From CAYJVP01 sp964373615 (GTDB lineage: Bacteria; Patescibacteriota; Patescibacteriia; UBA9934; GWF2-40-263), in the NCBI GenBank assembly GCA_964373615.1, contig CAYJVP010000054.1, positions 1 to 7,176 of the forward strand: a DNA stretch of 7,176 nucleotides, read 5' to 3'. The notes beneath the pieces were generated by a model. The model did not search any database. It worked only from the letters and a program-made list of their open reading frames with translations, and was not told where the DNA came from. Positions within the stretch are counted from its first letter, which is position 1, and each line of letters begins with the position of its first letter. Of the stretch, positions 5,525-7,176 are shown piece by piece. Made by a program: the position numbers and the translations under genes.

Positions 5525-6403
5525 TCAGTGGACGGTTTTAAGGTAGGCTTTGAAATCGTTGCCAATTTCTGAGTGTTTGAGTCCGAGTTCAACCTGTGCC
5601 ATGAGAAATCCGAGTTTGTTGCCGCAGTTGTACCAGGTGCCGTCGAAAATGCATCCGTAGAGCGCGCGGTTTTTTTTCAGATACGTTTCGAATGCGTCCG
5701 CAAGACGGATCTCGCCGTCTTTTCCGGGCTTGGTTTTCGTAAGAACCGAGAGGATTTCTGTCGTCAAAATATAGCGGCCGATGACCACGAGGTCAGAGGG
5801 AGCCTCTGCGATCGGTGGTTTTTCCACAAAACGGCTGATCTGCCAGGTGTGCGAGTCCAGACGCTGCCCATCCACGACCCCGAAACCCGAGACAAGCTTT
5901 TTTGGCACCTTGTGAAGCGAGACAACCGGGTCGTTGTATTTATCGTAGACGTCCATGAGCTGTCGCAGCGCCGGTATTTTTCCGTCAATGATGTCGTCTC
6001 CGAACAGGACGGCAACCGGCTCATGGCGATCGATGAAGGGGAGGGCGGAGAGCACGGCATGCCCGTCGCCAAGCGGTTTTGGTTGGCGCACGAAGGCGAA
6101 TTTTGCGAGCTTTCCGATGGCCGAAACTTCTTTGAGCTCCTTCACTTTTTTCTTTTGGCCAAGGCGGTATTCGAGTTCGAAGTTGCGGTCAAAGTGGTCC
6201 TCAATGGCGCGTTTGCCAATCGAGGTTACGAAGATGATCTCCTCGATGCCGGAGGCGACCGCTTCCTCGACGATGTATTGAATAATGGGCTTGTCGACAA
6301 TCGCGAGCATTTCCTTTGGTTGGGCTTTGGAGGCCGGGAGAAACCGCGTTCCCATGCCAGCCACGGGGATGATCGCTTTGCGGATAGGGCTCTTGCGAAG
6401 CAT
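5525..6403 (-). CDS. galU: UTP-glucose-1-phosphate uridylyltransferase
   Basis: GalU makes UDP-glucose from UTP and glucose 1-phosphate in the cytoplasm, feeding glycan and surface polysaccharide synthesis. Started at 6403 the protein has 292 residues, usual for bacterial GalU. Motifs in order: nucleotide-binding GMGTRFLPASKAQPKEML (16-33), RQPKPLGDGHAVLSA (106-120), FGDDII (134-139, metal-binding acidic pair), FVEKP (192-196), GRYIL (209-213), GEIRLADAF (230-238) and YNCGNKLGFL (258-267). The frame is open to 6466, but the extra 21 residues lie outside the family alignment, span the terminator at 6425-6451 and overlap the upstream gene, so the ATG at 6403 is preferred. A promoter sits ten bases before it. 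The next gene, a solute-binding lipoprotein, is 3 bases downstream and probably in the same operon. Confidence 0.95.
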   Translation of the reverse strand: MLRKSPIRKAIIPVAGMGTRFLPASKAQPKEMLAIVDKPIIQYIVEEAVASGIEEIIFVTSIGKRAIEDHFDRNFELEYRLGQKKKVKELKEVSAIGKLAKFAFVRQPKPLGDGHAVLSALPFIDRHEPVAVLFGDDIIDGKIPALRQLMDVYDKYNDPVVSLHKVPKKLVSGFGVVDGQRLDSHTWQISRFVEKPPIAEAPSDLVVIGRYILTTEILSVLTKTKPGKDGEIRLADAFETYLKKNRALYGCIFDGTWYNCGNKLGFLMAQVELGLKHSEIGNDFKAYLKTVH

Positions 6404-6413
6404 AGTCAGAATG

Positions 6414-6422
6414 AGTATAGCA
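6414..6422 (-). promoter_or_regulatory. Extended -10 promoter for galU, possibly giving a leaderless mRNA
   Basis: On the minus strand the sequence is TGC-TATACT (-10 at 6414-6419, TG extension 6420-6422), identical to the element before pilin D. The ATG is only ten bases past the -10 box, so a usual start 6-8 bases downstream would leave a 5' leader of about 2-4 bases. The region that would hold a -35 box lies inside the preceding terminator, and no good match is seen. Confidence 0.6.
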
Positions 6423-6424
6423 AG

Positions 6425-6451
6425 AAAAACGGCTGAGAGACAGCCATTTTT
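6425..6451 (-). terminator. Intrinsic terminator of the cupredoxin gene
   Basis: GGCTG (6431-6435) pairs with CAGCC (6441-6445) around loop AGAGA, flanked by five A (6425-6429) and five T (6447-6451). On the minus strand it reads hairpin-G-TTTTT and lies 7 bases after the stop at 6459-6461. The near symmetry means it could also work on the plus strand, but no plus-strand gene precedes it. Confidence 0.8.
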
Positions 6452-6458
6452 CCACCCG

Positions 6459-6932
6459 TTATTCAACCGTGATGGATCCGACGAAGGTCGGGGTCAGATG
6501 GTTGTGGAATCTCCAGCGGCCAGGAATGTCAAACGAAAAGGTCCAAGAGTCTCCAGGCTCGACGCGTCTGCAGGCGTCAAAGGTACTCCCGAGGCACCCG
6601 TCGGTCGTCGGATACGCGCGGTGGGTTGGATGCACGGCCGAGGCCGGCCACATGCCCGTTGAGCTTTCGTTGACGAAGGTGACCGTGCCGCCTTTCTTGA
6701 CGGTCACGGCGGCCGGGCTGTACCCCTCGTCCGTGTAGGTGATGGTCGCCGTTTCTTTGGCCGTATCTGTCGTGTCTTCGGTTTCTGTGGAGGCGTCGGT
6801 TCCGTCAACGGACTCCGCGGCCGATTCAGCCGTGGCGTCTGTGGGTGTTTGCGTGGTTGACCGTGACGCACATCCGGCGCCGATGAGGATGAACACGGCC
6901 GTGATGGCGGCGAGGTGGAAAATTTTCGGCAT
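6459..6932 (-). CDS. Cupredoxin-like lipoprotein with a His-rich putative metal site
   Basis: The 157-residue product has a lipoprotein signal peptide with lipobox IGAGC (lipidated Cys21), a Thr/Ser/Asp/Glu-rich linker (22-62) and a cupredoxin-like beta-sandwich domain (about 63-157). Typical elements are YSPAAVTVKKGGTVTFVNES (71-90), PGDSWTFSFDIPGRWRFHNH (126-145) and the final strand VGSITVE. Plastocyanin-type copper proteins bind copper with His, Cys, His and Met. Here the final loop is RFHNH, with His where the Cys ligand is expected, and HPTH (His101, His104) and Cys113/Cys121 lie in the preceding loop. Metal binding is plausible through His101/104/143/145, but a classical blue copper site is not supported. 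The gene has its own promoter candidate and terminator, so it is probably a single-gene transcript. Role unknown; anchored outside the membrane. Confidence 0.85.
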   Translation of the reverse strand: MPKIFHLAAITAVFILIGAGCASRSTTQTPTDATAESAAESVDGTDASTETEDTTDTAKETATITYTDEGYSPAAVTVKKGGTVTFVNESSTGMWPASAVHPTHRAYPTTDGCLGSTFDACRRVEPGDSWTFSFDIPGRWRFHNHLTPTFVGSITVE

Positions 6933-6969
6933 AGTTTTTTATATGAGAAGATGAATAAAGAGCGTTTTT

Positions 6970-6978
6970 ATCGTAGCA
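6970..6978 (-). promoter_or_regulatory. Candidate extended -10 promoter for the cupredoxin gene
   Basis: On the minus strand TGC-TACGAT (-10 at 6970-6975, TG extension 6976-6978) precedes the ATG at 6932 by 37 bases. The hexamer matches TATAAT at four of six positions and no clear -35 is present. TATAAA at 6938-6943 is a better hexamer but too close to the ATG for a normal leader. Confidence 0.4.
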
Positions 6979-7021
6979 AAAAATGTCCAACACCGCGACC
7001 GATGGTCGTAGAGAGGACCTT

Positions 7022-7050
7022 TTGACGCAAGGGGACCTCGATGCTATCTT
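7022..7050 (+). promoter_or_regulatory. Promoter of the tRNA-Ser gene
   Basis: TTGACG (-35, 7022-7027) and TATCTT (-10, 7045-7050) are separated by exactly 17 bases, and the -10 carries a TGC extension at 7042-7044. The mature tRNA begins 10 bases further on, as expected for a tRNA transcription unit. This is the best full promoter in the window. It is divergent from the cupredoxin promoter candidate. Confidence 0.8.
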
Positions 7051-7060
7051 GGTCGCGCAC

Positions 7061-7156
<96 letters not shown>

Positions 7157-7159
7157 TCG

Positions 7160-7176
7160 GTTCAGCTTCGCTGAAC
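7160..7176 (+). terminator. Hairpin after the tRNA, probable terminator cut by the window end
   Basis: GTTCAGC (7160-7166) and GCTGAAC (7170-7176) form a perfect 7-bp stem with a 3-base loop, 9 bases after the tRNA CCA end. The window stops at the last base of the stem, so the T-tract that would confirm a terminator cannot be seen. Confidence 0.55.

Noticed and set aside
5573..6436. Open frame of 287 codons on the plus strand opposite galU
   Set aside because: It is the antisense shadow of a strongly conserved gene; the product resembles no family and has no initiation signals.
6404..6466. 21-codon N-terminal extension of GalU
   Set aside because: It spans the terminator and promoter, overlaps the cupredoxin gene and lies outside the family alignment.

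Overview
The window reads as two compositionally different pieces. Positions 1 to about 950 are roughly 65% GC (hand-counted on one line) and carry plus-strand genes, one with a textbook Shine-Dalgarno site. From about 950 to the end the DNA is roughly 53% GC and almost all genes are on the minus strand. The second part looks like a Candidate Phyla Radiation (Patescibacteria) genome. The inference rests on a run of small VirB2/TrbC-like two-helix pilins with the WGG(F)xWxTSGG..K..DK..KK loop, lipoproteins with a GAGC lipobox, a His-rich cupredoxin-like lipoprotein, and no clear Shine-Dalgarno sites. TGA is used as stop, so the code is standard. I cannot name a species. The first ~950 bases may be a foreign insertion or an assembly join.

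Layout. 1-62: the 3' end of an unidentified gene, then a GC-rich hairpin. 147-887 (+): a secreted protein with six cysteines and one perfect EF-hand loop. 964-993: an intrinsic terminator, best oriented for the minus-strand genes. 1028-4013 (-): six consecutive VirB2-like pilin genes, in transcription order F (Cys-rich, 3321-4013), E, D, C, B and A. A promoter before D (2860-2868) suggests D-C-B-A can be transcribed separately. 4031-4133: an array of heptamers GCTAANN in two inverted arms that can fold into a long hairpin. 4136-5521 (-): an ABC-type solute-binding lipoprotein. 5525-6403 (-): GalU. 6425-6451: an intrinsic terminator. 6459-6932 (-): a cupredoxin-like lipoprotein. 7061-7150 (+): tRNA-Ser(CGA) with its own promoter, followed by a hairpin cut off at the window end.

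How the parts fit. Everything on the minus strand except galU is predicted to be exported: a cell-surface locus with a family of pilin-like subunits, a sugar- or oligomer-binding lipoprotein, a metal-binding-type lipoprotein and the enzyme that makes UDP-glucose for surface glycans. No secretion ATPase, channel protein or ABC permease is in the window, so the assembly machinery, if any, must be elsewhere. Four promoter candidates share an extended -10 element TGC-TAnnnT, which appears to be the local promoter style. The longest stretch without a gene is 140 bases (888-1027), so there is no large unexplained gap.
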